DNA from: Limenecus sp048360435
Lineage (GTDB): Bacteria > Cyanobacteriota > Vampirovibrionia > Gastranaerophilales > Gastranaerophilaceae
DNA: 64,000 nt
Reading direction: 5' to 3'
Assembly: GCA_048360435.1 (NCBI GenBank)
Contig: DBGCOP010000010.1
Span: forward strand, 62,001-126,000
The notes under the pieces were generated by a model. That model searched no databases, was not told where the DNA came from, and saw nothing but the letters and a program-made list of their open reading frames with translations. How positions within the stretch are numbered: the stretch's first letter is position 1; each line of letters begins with the position of its first letter. Both the position numbers and the translations under genes were made by a program. This document shows, in pieces, positions 9,212 through 17,389 of the stretch.

Positions 9212-10339
9212 TTAAACAATCTTACCTTCTGAAATTTTGAATATCTCAACATCTTTTAAATACTCTGCATCAAAATGCAGTGTATCCACAGAAGTTATTA
9301 TCGTCTGGGTGTTATGCCCGATAGCATTCAAAAGATAGTTCTGCCTGATATTATCCAATTCTGCCAAAACATCATCAAGAAGAAGAACCGGTGTGTCATC
9401 AATTTTTTCTTTGACAAGTTCAAGTTCAGCCAGCTTCAAACTCAAAACAATAGTTCTTTGCTGCCCCTGAGATGCAAATTTTTTAGCCTCAATTCCATTG
9501 ATAAAAAATGAAACATCATCTCTGTGCGGCCCCACAAGTGACTGTGCTCTTATAATTTCTTCAAGCTGCCTTTCTTGAAGTTTTTTTTCAAATAATTCAG
9601 CAATTTTCTCTATCGACAAATCAACACGCACTCCAAAATCAACATCACCTGCAACAGTTGAATTATAAAAGGTTGTCAGCAATTCCTGCTGTGCAATTTG
9701 AAGATGCTTTTCCATAGCAATTTTTTGAAGTTCCTTCAAAAATTTTAAACGTAGAAATATTATGTTGCTTCCTGCTACGACAAGTTGACTGTTCCATATT
9801 TCAAGCATAGATTTGTCTGCATTAATATTACCTTTTATTTCTTTTAGATAGTTGTTTTTTTGGATGCGAATTTTATTATACTTTGAAACTCTATCAGGAT
9901 AAGCAGGATAAATCTGGCTTATAGCCATATCTAACCAGCTTCTTCTATCATCAGGAACTCCTCTTAAAAGCAATAAATCATTAACTGAAAATGAAACAAC
10001 AGAAAGATTTGAACAAAATTCTGAAGATTTATTTTTCTTTACAGCGTTAACTTTGAGTTCTTTTCTTTTTGGAGGGTTTATCAAAACCTGTAATTCTTTT
10101 TCCAAATCACCTTTTTGAACAACTGCCCCAAGCCTGGCAAAATCTTTCTGCCATAAAATAAGCTCACTGTCTGTTTTAGCTCGTGCAGAATTGAGACAAG
10201 ATAAATAATACACAGCCTCAAGAAGATTTGTTTTGCCCTGTGCATTCTTGCCAATAAGTAATATTTTGTCAGAAGAAAACTCAAGGTTTAAATCATCATA
10301 ATTTCTATAATTCTTAAGATTCACCGACTTTATAAACAT
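9212..10339 (-). CDS. recF: DNA replication/repair protein RecF
   Basis: An SMC-like ATPase that helps load RecA at single-strand gaps together with RecO and RecR. At about 375 residues it is of normal length. Walker A GKNAQGKT lies at about 28-35, the ABC-type signature SQGQQRT at about 290 and Walker B VLLLDDVLAELD at about 318. I chose the ATG at 10339 because the protein then begins MFIKSVNLKNYRNY, the usual RecF N-terminus. A GTG at 10354, which overlaps the upstream stop codon (TAGTG), would add five residues. It follows the HD-domain gene directly, so the two are co-transcribed. recO is also present in this window. Confidence 0.95.
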   Translation of the reverse strand: MFIKSVNLKNYRNYDDLNLEFSSDKILLIGKNAQGKTNLLEAVYYLSCLNSARAKTDSELILWQKDFARLGAVVQKGDLEKELQVLINPPKRKELKVNAVKKNKSSEFCSNLSVVSFSVNDLLLLRGVPDDRRSWLDMAISQIYPAYPDRVSKYNKIRIQKNNYLKEIKGNINADKSMLEIWNSQLVVAGSNIIFLRLKFLKELQKIAMEKHLQIAQQELLTTFYNSTVAGDVDFGVRVDLSIEKIAELFEKKLQERQLEEIIRAQSLVGPHRDDVSFFINGIEAKKFASQGQQRTIVLSLKLAELELVKEKIDDTPVLLLDDVLAELDNIRQNYLLNAIGHNTQTIITSVDTLHFDAEYLKDVEIFKISEGKIV

Positions 10340-10353
10340 AAAATTATTATACA

Positions 10354-11274
10354 CTAAGCAACATTAAGCTTGTTGTTTATTTCAATGAGAGCACTTATCT
10401 CCTGAACTCCTTTGTGTAATACATCAGAATATTTAAAATAAAAAACGCCACCTCTTTGAACCGCCTTTAAATCAGCTTCAGCAAGAATACACAACATCAA
10501 AAAATTATTCCCGTCTTTAAGCTCCTTAGAAAGTTCCAGAGCTGAGGTAATATTTTTATTATAACGTTCAAGCCAATCATGATTTCTTATAAGCAAACAA
10601 ATCTTTTTACGTTCATTTTCATCAATATTAAACCTGTTTAAAATAAATGAGGTATCTTTTGCTGAACACACAGGATGAGACTTGTCTATTTCACCTTCTT
10701 TTTTTGTTATGTCATGCATCAAAACAGCTGTCTGCAAAGCTCTTTTATCTTCTAAAGGAAGTGTCTTATATTTTTCATTAGACATAACACCTTGTAAAAC
10801 CTTCAAAGTATGAACATCAACCGTATAATTGTGAGTGTGGTGCTGAAGTTTTCCGATTGCAGTCAAAAATTCAGGAAAAACTTTTACTATCTTATTCATA
10901 ATTTTTGCTAATTCAGGATAATTTTTTATTTTAATTTCATTTTCTCTTGTAAAAAGATTTACGCAGTAATAAATCTTTGATAAGGGAAAAGAAGTTTCTT
11001 CCTGTATATTTTCCACAGAAGGATAACCCTTCAAAGTCACTCTTTCTTCATTTTTTTCAAGAACAAAACCAAAAAGTCCAGTATAATTCATCCTTTGAGA
11101 ATCATTATATTTCAAGATTGCAGAGTTTATATCTTGAATAAACTCTGCTCTCGAGTATTTCAACTCCAGCTTGAATTCCGGATTTTCCAGATCTATATCC
11201 AAAAAACACCCGTTCGGATCTTCAAGTTCATCCATAGCTTTTTGAAAAGTAAGTTTCAAATCTTCTGTTTGCAT
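10354..11274 (-). CDS. HD-domain phosphohydrolase-like protein
   Basis: A 306-residue protein with a C-terminal HD domain. The segment HNYTVDVHTLKVLQG supplies the first histidine, and AVLMHDITKK (about residue 186) gives the His-Asp pair of the metal site. A second His-Asp pair (RNHDWL) and a later Asp (AEADLKA) follow, in the order typical of this superfamily. The N-terminal 130 residues are not recognised. HD enzymes cleave phosphoester or phosphoanhydride bonds of nucleotides or RNA; the substrate here is unknown. It is the first gene of the pair with recF. Resemblance to the HD part of uridylyltransferases or tRNA nucleotidyltransferases is possible, but no nucleotidyltransferase domain is visible. 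Confidence 0.75.
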   Translation of the reverse strand: MQTEDLKLTFQKAMDELEDPNGCFLDIDLENPEFKLELKYSRAEFIQDINSAILKYNDSQRMNYTGLFGFVLEKNEERVTLKGYPSVENIQEETSFPLSKIYYCVNLFTRENEIKIKNYPELAKIMNKIVKVFPEFLTAIGKLQHHTHNYTVDVHTLKVLQGVMSNEKYKTLPLEDKRALQTAVLMHDITKKEGEIDKSHPVCSAKDTSFILNRFNIDENERKKICLLIRNHDWLERYNKNITSALELSKELKDGNNFLMLCILAEADLKAVQRGGVFYFKYSDVLHKGVQEISALIEINNKLNVA

Positions 11275-11374
11275 AGCAATATATTATCATCAAAAAATTA
11301 ATTATGTTAACAATTGTAAGCACTACACTATTAAATGCGCAAATTATTTTATTTATAAATTTTACATTATCACC

Positions 11375-12283
11375 ATGCAAAAAATAACATCGTTCACACC
11401 GCATAAAATTAGTTTTGGAACAACAGAGAGACAAAGCAATATCAACCTGGGGAAAAGGGGTCTTAATGTAGCAAACTGCAACTATCTATTCAGAGAGTCA
11501 GAAGCATCACCTCAGGACATTGTAGATTTTTTAATTAATCAAGCTAAAACAAAAGAAAAAACAGAGATGAAAATATGGGGATGTTCGGATCTTTCTTCAT
11601 ATATATCAAAAATGTTTGCAATGCGTCAAAAAATAGACAGCAAAACACAAGATAGATTATTCGGAGATATTGAGCTTATAGACATAGATAAAGACATCAT
11701 TTCAAGAAATCAAAAAAGACTTATCGGGTTAACAATAGCTGATCTTGAAGACCTGAGCTATGAGTTTAACATCAATCCGCTGAAAGAATTTGAAAAAGTT
11801 GAAAATGAAAATTTCTTCTTGAAAGGAGAGCCAAAAGAAGTCTATACAGCAAGCAAAGTTGATTTAAAAACTTTTGGAAATGAAGCTCTTCATTTTCAAA
11901 AAATAACACCATATAGATTTAAAGAAGACTTATTGAAAAATGCAAAATTACGTATCGGTGATATAAGAAAAGATATGAAAAAACTTGCCCGAGCTGATGA
12001 GAATACACTCAGAATTTTTGAATTCGCAAACGGGTGGTATTTTATGCCTGAAAAAGACCAGATAAAACTTGCCTGTAATCTTGCTGAAAAAATGCAAAAA
12101 GATGATATTTTGATTGTAGGAGGCGTCGAAATCTCAAGCAATATTGATATTATTTTAAAAAAATTAGGTTTCAAAAATACAGAAACAATGAAAGAAGTAT
12201 TTATCAAAGACGAAAATCTGTTGCCAAAAGTTTTTAAGCAGATTAAAAAACTTTTATTATCCAATTCAAAAATAATATCATAA
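11375..12283 (+). CDS. CheR-like methyltransferase fold protein with ISFG motif
   Basis: A 302-residue protein starting MQKITSFTPHKISFG, which carries the short N-terminal ISFG motif. The body follows the order of CheR-type S-adenosylmethionine methyltransferases. A glycine/cysteine strand-loop (KIWGCSDLSSYISKMFAMR) sits where CheR has its SAM loop, then comes LFGDIELIDIDKDII (the acidic ribose-binding strand), and then an ANGWYFM segment where CheR has its RNVLIYF. A closing DDILIVGGVEISSNID region matches the CheR glycine-rich strand. Several canonical residues are altered, so activity is uncertain. No chemotaxis receptor gene is nearby. The assignment is a fold-level inference. The gene ends 9 bases from a convergent gene. 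Confidence 0.55.
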   Translation: MQKITSFTPHKISFGTTERQSNINLGKRGLNVANCNYLFRESEASPQDIVDFLINQAKTKEKTEMKIWGCSDLSSYISKMFAMRQKIDSKTQDRLFGDIELIDIDKDIISRNQKRLIGLTIADLEDLSYEFNINPLKEFEKVENENFFLKGEPKEVYTASKVDLKTFGNEALHFQKITPYRFKEDLLKNAKLRIGDIRKDMKKLARADENTLRIFEFANGWYFMPEKDQIKLACNLAEKMQKDDILIVGGVEISSNIDIILKKLGFKNTETMKEVFIKDENLLPKVFKQIKKLLLSNSKIIS

Positions 12284-12292
12284 TTTCTTAAA

Positions 12293-13042
12293 CTAGCGGT
12301 AAATTTTATCTTCTATCTGAATACTTGTAACATACATAACTTCACAGCTTCCGCCAAACTTGCCGTTTTGATATCCTCTTGATGTCTGGTCAGTATCATA
12401 TCTGGATAAACTTGTCCAAGCAACTGTATTTCCGTCTTTATAGATATCAACAAGATAGCCTTTGAGTTTTACAACATCATATTTTTTTAACTTCCATAAA
12501 ACAGCCATTATATTATTAGAAGCAGGAACAATATGATTATGTGAAGTATGTGACGAAACATAGTCTACACTCCAGATTGAATCTCCGGGAACATAAAAAC
12601 GATAATACCTGCCGCCGTTTGGGCTTTTTGCCTGATGAAGCCCTTTTACATTATCTTCATACAATTCTATATTTGCAACATCCTGCCAGCCCAAAACTAC
12701 ATCAATCAAAGCTACATAATCAAAATCTGTTCTGGATAACCCCCACATTCCAAGTTTCATATTAGTGCTGAGGATTCTGCCGGATATTTCATATTCAGCT
12801 TTTGGCTCAATAAAAAAAGTTTTTTGATGTGTGTAATATTTTTTCATTTTCTGAAAATCTGCCAAATCTTTTTGCAAAGGTTCTTTTTGCAAATCAATTT
12901 TTTGTGAAGTAATTTCACTCACAGACGGATTTCTGTTAGTCAAATAAAATATAATATCTTCACTCCAAGCATTCAAAAATAATGCAAACAAAAATGCAAT
13001 AACGCCAACTGAAACAAATCCTATTATTTCGTAATCTTTCAT
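12293..13042 (-). CDS. Membrane-anchored protein of unknown function
   Basis: About 249 residues with a single N-terminal membrane segment (IIGFVSVGVIAFLFALFLNA, roughly residues 5-24) followed by a soluble domain that probably lies outside the cytoplasm. The soluble part contains YEISGRILS, WGLSRTDFDYVALIDVVLGW, HTSHNHIVPAS and YDVVKLKGYLVDI. This resembles, from memory, a widespread uncharacterised family with a conserved Ser-x-Asn-His motif and a GYLV strand. The ATG at 13042 overlaps the sdaAA stop codon as ATGA; an ATG at 13054 is an alternative. It is the last gene of an apparent sdaAB-sdaAA-membrane protein operon. Confidence 0.7.
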   Translation of the reverse strand: MKDYEIIGFVSVGVIAFLFALFLNAWSEDIIFYLTNRNPSVSEITSQKIDLQKEPLQKDLADFQKMKKYYTHQKTFFIEPKAEYEISGRILSTNMKLGMWGLSRTDFDYVALIDVVLGWQDVANIELYEDNVKGLHQAKSPNGGRYYRFYVPGDSIWSVDYVSSHTSHNHIVPASNNIMAVLWKLKKYDVVKLKGYLVDIYKDGNTVAWTSLSRYDTDQTSRGYQNGKFGGSCEVMYVTSIQIEDKIYR

Positions 13043-13929
13043 TCTTTCTGCCATCTTTTCGCCAGACATTGTGCTATTTTTAGCCCTGTTTTAGTAGTAG
13101 CAAGCCCTGCTTCAGAGCTTTCTTTCAATTTAGGAGACATCATCTCACCTATCTGCTGCATGGAATCCACTATTTCATCAATTGGAATCACAGATTTTAT
13201 GCCTGCCATAGCCAATTCTGCACCTGTTACAGCATATATAGCAAGAAACGCATTCCTCTTAACGCATGGAACTTCGACCAAACCCGCCACAGGATCACAA
13301 ACAAGACCCAAAATATTTTTCATCGTCAAAGCAGCAGCATTAATAATCTGTTCATTGTCACCATCATACATTTCAACAAGCGCAGCCGCTGCCATTGCAG
13401 CAGCAACACCACATTCACTCTGACAGCCTGCAACTGCACCGGCAAGTGCAATTTTGTTCGAAACAAGCTCTCCTATAAGCCCTGCGGTAATAAGAGCATT
13501 TATTTTTACTTCATCATTTACCTTTAAAGATTCAGCGATAGCAATAATAACTCCGGGAACAATTCCGCATGAGCCGGCTGTCGGACAGGCAACAATTTTG
13601 CCCATTCTCAAATTTTGCTCAACAGTGGCAAGTGAATATAAAAGAACTTTCTGATAGGTTTTTGAAAACAATTTCGAGCCGTGTTTGTACATTTCTATCA
13701 GTTTTGCACAATCATCTCCGCACATTCCGCTCATAGATTTTTCATTGGATTTCAAACCTTTTCTAATTGCTTCCTCCATAGCATCCAAATTGCATTTCAC
13801 CTTCTTGCGAATTTCTTCAACAGGAATTTCTGTATTTTGTTCTTCTATAAGTTGGCATATTTCATATAATTTTTTATTTCTTGACTGAGCTTCTTGAAAA
13901 ACCTCTTCAAAATTTCCAAATTTAATCAT
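13039..13929 (-). CDS. sdaAA: L-serine dehydratase, alpha subunit (Fe-S)
   Basis: A 296-residue alpha chain of the two-subunit, iron-sulfur L-serine ammonia-lyase, which converts L-serine to pyruvate and ammonia in the cytoplasm. Cysteines in PTAGSCGIVPG, GCQSECG, CDPVAG and PCVKRNA match the family's cluster-binding and active-site regions, and the SCG/CQSECG pattern is diagnostic. The gene starts at 13929 in an ATGA overlap with the beta subunit gene, indicating coupled translation. Split alpha and beta chains are the arrangement seen in Firmicutes and other anaerobes, in contrast to the fused E. coli SdaA. It suggests fermentative use of serine. Confidence 0.95.
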   Translation of the reverse strand: MIKFGNFEEVFQEAQSRNKKLYEICQLIEEQNTEIPVEEIRKKVKCNLDAMEEAIRKGLKSNEKSMSGMCGDDCAKLIEMYKHGSKLFSKTYQKVLLYSLATVEQNLRMGKIVACPTAGSCGIVPGVIIAIAESLKVNDEVKINALITAGLIGELVSNKIALAGAVAGCQSECGVAAAMAAAALVEMYDGDNEQIINAAALTMKNILGLVCDPVAGLVEVPCVKRNAFLAIYAVTGAELAMAGIKSVIPIDEIVDSMQQIGEMMSPKLKESSEAGLATTKTGLKIAQCLAKRWQKE

Positions 13930-14603
13930 TTTTTAAGCACCTTCAAATTCCTAATCAAATAGACCTCATCAATCTTATCAAGTTCCTGAATCACATAATC
14001 AGAAACAGGTGCATCCAAACATAACCCCATTGAGGCTTCACCGCCTTTTGCATTTCTGTCACAGTGCATTGAAGCTATATTTAAATTCTGACCCTGTAAA
14101 AGAGCTGTAACACGATATACCATTCCCGGTTTATCTTTATAAATAAGAATCAGTGTATTATAGTCCCCGTCGATATTAAACTTATATCTATTAATTCCGG
14201 TGATTTTAACTTCACCGGCACCCACAGAAATTCCTGAAATTTCCATCTTAGGAATTGTTTTGCCTTCAAGTATTATATCCACAGAATTTGGATGACGATT
14301 ATAGTCTTCAAGATATTCAAATTCATACTTAACCTTGATTTTTTTTGCCAGATCAAATGCATTCTTTATATCGCTGTTGTCTACATCCAGCCCCAGCACA
14401 CCGCCAAGAAGTCCCTTGTCTGTTCCGTGTCCCCTGCCGGTTTTGGCAAATGAATTATATAATTTAAATTTTACCGATACAGGACATTCACCAAAAATTT
14501 TACCTGCAAGAAGTCCTATTCTGACTGCTCCTGCGGTATGTGAACTCGACGGACCTATAATCACAGGTCCTATAACATCAAATAAAGTTTTTGTTTTTTC
14601 CAT
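13926..14603 (-). CDS. sdaAB: L-serine dehydratase, beta subunit with ACT domain
   Basis: A beta chain of about 225 residues. The N-terminal domain contains the diagnostic IGPSSSHTAGAVRIG segment. The C-terminal part (YNTLILIYKDKPGMVYRVTALL onwards) is an ACT domain that usually senses serine. I chose the ATG at 14603 (MEKTKTLFDVIG); an upstream TTG would add five residues, and neither start has a strong ribosome binding site. It is the first gene of the sdaAB-sdaAA unit and is divergent from the MFS transporter. Confidence 0.94.
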   Translation of the reverse strand: MEKTKTLFDVIGPVIIGPSSSHTAGAVRIGLLAGKIFGECPVSVKFKLYNSFAKTGRGHGTDKGLLGGVLGLDVDNSDIKNAFDLAKKIKVKYEFEYLEDYNRHPNSVDIILEGKTIPKMEISGISVGAGEVKITGINRYKFNIDGDYNTLILIYKDKPGMVYRVTALLQGQNLNIASMHCDRNAKGGEASMGLCLDAPVSDYVIQELDKIDEVYLIRNLKVLKK

Positions 14604-14717
14604 TATATTAACTTTCAAAAAAATTAAACTTAGCTGTTTTCTTTACAAGTTTATTATCAATTATATTTCCGGTCAATTTTAATAAGTGATTTTATATGTT
14701 TCATAACATTATTATTT

Positions 14718-14746
14718 TTGATTTTATTTAAGATTCTTAATATAAT
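14718..14746 (+). promoter_or_regulatory. Predicted sigma-70 promoter of the MFS transporter
   Basis: TTGATT (14718-14723) and a consensus TATAAT (14741-14746) are separated by exactly 17 bases. Transcription would begin near 14753, about 26 bases before the ATG at 14779. It sits in the divergent region with sdaAB. Confidence 0.65.
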
Positions 14747-14778
14747 TGTATAACTACAACTTATACAAAGGAACAATT

Positions 14779-16185
14779 ATGAGTGAAAACACAAATGGAA
14801 CACCAATCGATGAATCATCCAAAGGTCTTAGAAAACTTTCTACAATACAGCTTTTAAATTTTTGTCTGGGATTTTTCGGCCTTCAATTTGCATGGCAAAT
14901 GAGAATCATATTATCAGGTCCGGTTACTGAAGGATTAGGTGCATCTCCATTTATATTCGGTTTAATCTGGCTGGCAGGACCTGTTACAGGTATGGTTGTA
15001 CAACCTATAATAGGAGCTTTAAGTGACAATACTCACACAAAATTCGGAAGAAGACGTCCTTATCTGATGCTTGGTGCAATACTTGCTGCAATAGCCTTGT
15101 GGGCTTTCCCAAATTCAGCTGATATTGCACAAATTTTGGCAAACAAACTTCATCTTCCTCTTCCTGTATTCGGCGGACTTATAGTAGCAGCTATAATGAT
15201 ATGGATAATAGATGCGTGTGTAAATGCAGCACAAGGACCATACAGAGCATTGATTCCCGATAATATTGTTCCTGAACAGCATTCAATTGCAAATTCTTAT
15301 CTTAGTTTTGCAATCGGTCTTGGTTCTGTTATTGCAGCAGGAACAGCTCCGTTTTTAAAATGGGCTTTTAATTATCAAATGTCTATCGAAGCACAATTTA
15401 TTATGGCAGCTCTGGCTTTCTTTCTCGGTATGACATGGACTTGTGTAACATTTAATGAAAAACCGGCAGCAAAAATTGATAAAAAAGAAGAAATAACAGA
15501 AAAAGCAGGCTTTTGGGAAGATTTTAAAACGTTCCTTCAATCATCACCTGAAGTTTATAAAATATGCTTGATGCAATTTTTCACATGGATTGGTGTAATG
15601 TGTATGTTCATTTTCTTCACCCAATTTGCAATACATACCGTTTATAATGTGCCTGATTTAACAAGTGCAAACGAGTTAATAAAATCTCAATATGCACAGG
15701 CAACAGCTGATGCAACAAATTTTTCATCAATATGTTTCGCTGTTTTAAATCTTGTTTGTTTCATTGTTTCAATTCCGATCGGAATACTTTCTACAAAATT
15801 CGGCAACAAAAAAATACACATCATTGCTCTTTTAATTATGGCAGCTGCTTATCTTTTGATGACACTGACATCCAACTCAAAGGCAATAATGTTTCTTATG
15901 GGAATCGCAGGAATAGGCTGGGCAAGCATTTTAGCCCTTCCATTTGCAATGCTTTCTGAATACATAAAAAAAGGCTCCGAAGGTGCTGTTATGGGTATTT
16001 TTAATATCTTCATCGCAGGGCCGCAAGTTCTGGTTTGCACAGTAATAGCATGGTTTATCTCAAAATGTTCAATGCAAACTCCTCAAGGTTTAAATTACCA
16101 TTGGGAATATTCTTTCTTGATTGGTGCAATTGTTTTATTCCTTTCAGTTATTATCACTAAGATGATTAAAGAAAAAAAGCAATAG
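14779..16185 (+). CDS. MFS sugar transporter (GPH/SLC45 sucrose-transporter-like)
   Basis: About 468 residues with a 12-helix major facilitator topology. Residues near the N-terminus (QMRIILSGPVTEGLG) and the loop DNTHTKFGRRRPYLMLGA after helix 2 resemble the sucrose/glycoside transporters of the SLC45/GPH type rather than drug exporters. Substrate and coupling ion cannot be read from the sequence. The ATG at 14779 (MSENTNG) is chosen for the AAAGGA six to seven bases upstream; the longer ORF begins inside the untranslated leader. It is monocistronic, with its own promoter. Confidence 0.85.
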   Translation: MSENTNGTPIDESSKGLRKLSTIQLLNFCLGFFGLQFAWQMRIILSGPVTEGLGASPFIFGLIWLAGPVTGMVVQPIIGALSDNTHTKFGRRRPYLMLGAILAAIALWAFPNSADIAQILANKLHLPLPVFGGLIVAAIMIWIIDACVNAAQGPYRALIPDNIVPEQHSIANSYLSFAIGLGSVIAAGTAPFLKWAFNYQMSIEAQFIMAALAFFLGMTWTCVTFNEKPAAKIDKKEEITEKAGFWEDFKTFLQSSPEVYKICLMQFFTWIGVMCMFIFFTQFAIHTVYNVPDLTSANELIKSQYAQATADATNFSSICFAVLNLVCFIVSIPIGILSTKFGNKKIHIIALLIMAAAYLLMTLTSNSKAIMFLMGIAGIGWASILALPFAMLSEYIKKGSEGAVMGIFNIFIAGPQVLVCTVIAWFISKCSMQTPQGLNYHWEYSFLIGAIVLFLSVIITKMIKEKKQ

Positions 16186-16294
16186 TTCACAACAAAAAAA
16201 CAGAAATACTTTAATTAAAGGGTTTACTTTCAAAAAAAAAACCTTAAACTGTACATGCACAATTGTAAAAACTAATTCAAGAAGGGACCTAAAA

Positions 16295-16849
16295 ATGGCA
16301 ATATTAAATGGACAGGCACTTTTTTCACAAGCGCTTTACGGTTTACAAAACACCTATTCTGTTTTATCTCAAAATAACAAAAACGGCGGTTTATCAATCG
16401 AGGATATAACAAATCCCTCAAGCAGTGTCTTGCAGCAGCTTGGAGGAAATACCTCTTTTGCACAATTTTTATCATCAAATTTTGCAGCGATTGACAAAGA
16501 CGGTGACGGAAAAATCAGCTCTGAAGATATGAACAACCTCACTACAAAGCTTTCACAAAACGGTTTAACTTATCAGGAACTTTGTCAATTATGCTCAAGC
16601 AGCATGGGCTCAAGTGAAATGTTAAACAACGTCTTGACCTATTTCAACCAGATTGACACAAACAAAGACGGCAGGGTCACAAATGAAGAAATTCAAGCCT
16701 TCAACCTGAAAGCTGATGAAGAAAAACTCAAAACAGAATATAAATCCTTCAAACCCAGTTCAATGAGTGTGTTTTATGGAAACGAAGACGGAGATTCAGA
16801 GCCATCCAGTTTGATTGACAACCTTTATCCGCAGGATAGTAATTCATAA
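16295..16849 (+). CDS. EF-hand calcium-binding protein
   Basis: A 184-residue soluble protein with two canonical EF-hand loops: residues 67-78 (DKDGDGKISSED) and 121-132 (DTNKDGRVTNEE). Both have the Asp-x-Asp/Asn-x-Asp-Gly ligand pattern; the first ends in Asp rather than Glu. The N-terminal 60 residues are Asn/Ser/Gln-rich and the C-terminus is acidic (GNEDGDSEPSS). There is no signal peptide or membrane segment. The start has AAGGGA upstream. It stands alone between the transporter and a convergent small gene. Function is unknown; calcium buffering or sensing is the obvious possibility. Confidence 0.8.
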   Translation: MAILNGQALFSQALYGLQNTYSVLSQNNKNGGLSIEDITNPSSSVLQQLGGNTSFAQFLSSNFAAIDKDGDGKISSEDMNNLTTKLSQNGLTYQELCQLCSSSMGSSEMLNNVLTYFNQIDTNKDGRVTNEEIQAFNLKADEEKLKTEYKSFKPSSMSVFYGNEDGDSEPSSLIDNLYPQDSNS

Positions 16850-16867
16850 AAACGAGTATTATTATAG

Positions 16868-16900
16868 AAAGCCTTTTTAGAAATAAGAAGGCTTTTTATT
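16868..16900. terminator. Bidirectional intrinsic terminator
   Basis: AAAGCCTT (16868-16875) pairs with AAGGCTTT (16888-16895), followed by a T-rich tract. It lies between the convergent EF-hand gene and the small minus-strand gene, whose stop codon it overlaps. Confidence 0.75.
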
Positions 16901-17081
16901 TTACATCATCCTTAATTACAATCAAATTGTTCATAATTTTCATAGCAGTAGTCGGCAGAACTACATCATTGAGACCGTTTGCAATACTCAAAATAGAACC
17001 TGCTTTCAAAACAACATCTTCACCTCTGTATGTGAAAGTATAATCATCTTTTCTGTCTGATCTGATTGTAATTTTATCCAT
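16896..17081 (-). CDS. Small unknown protein
   Basis: A protein of 61 residues (MDKITIRSDRKDDYTFTYRG...) with no recognised domain. It is predicted to be beta-rich, with a hydrophobic pattern suggesting a small folded domain. I chose the ATG at 17081 because AAGGA lies six bases upstream; an ATG at 17087 sits immediately next to that site. It converges with the EF-hand gene across a shared terminator. Codon usage and the ribosome binding site suggest a real gene. Confidence 0.6.
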   Translation of the reverse strand: MDKITIRSDRKDDYTFTYRGEDVVLKAGSILSIANGLNDVVLPTTAMKIMNNLIVIKDDVK

Positions 17082-17116
17082 TACCATTCCTTTTTAAATA
17101 TTATTAAACATAACCC

Positions 17117-17145
17117 TTGTTTATTATAACAAAAAAGTATAGAAT
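17117..17145 (+). promoter_or_regulatory. Predicted promoter of the 6S RNA candidate
   Basis: TTGTTT (17117-17122) is followed after 17 bases by TAGAAT (17140-17145), placing the RNA start near 17152, where the closing helix of the RNA begins. The match to the consensus is by eye. Confidence 0.5.
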
Positions 17146-17151
17146 ATTAAT

Positions 17152-17326
17152 ACTCTATACAGGTATTAATTTTGTTCCTACATTATTTACTATCGGGAGA
17201 GGCGACTCTAAAACATTGAAGTATACCTACCATAGCCTTCTATGCCAGTAGGAAACGGATTTGTTCAGGCACTCACCCACCTGCGAGACTCGCAGGTAAC
17301 AAAATCGTACTTGTATAGGGTTTTTT
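17152..17326 (+). ncRNA. ssrS: 6S RNA (candidate)
   Basis: This non-coding stretch folds like 6S RNA, which binds the sigma-70 RNA polymerase holoenzyme. A closing helix pairs 17155-17165 (CTATACAGGTA) with 17308-17318 (TACTTGTATAG, one G-U), continued after a small loop by 17169-17176 (ATTTTGTT) with 17298-17305 (AACAAAAT). Above it is an open central region. On its 3' side sits the perfect hairpin ACCTGCGA-GAC-TCGCAGGT, as is typical of 6S. The far end carries a stem CCTAC-CATAG...CTATG-GTAGG. The length of about 170 bases is normal, and a T6 run follows. No covariance model was run, so the name rests on architecture. Confidence 0.7.
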
Positions 17327-17333
17327 ATTGCAC

Positions 17334-17368
17334 AAAAAAAGAGCTCAAGAAACTTGAGCTCTTTTTTA
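17334..17368. terminator. Strong bidirectional terminator
   Basis: GAGCTCAAG (17341-17349) and CTTGAGCTC (17353-17361) form a 9-bp stem with an AAA loop, flanked by A7 and T6. It ends the 6S RNA candidate on the plus strand and the pilin-like gene on the minus strand. Confidence 0.9.
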
Positions 17369-17389
17369 AATCTATACTACACAATCAAA

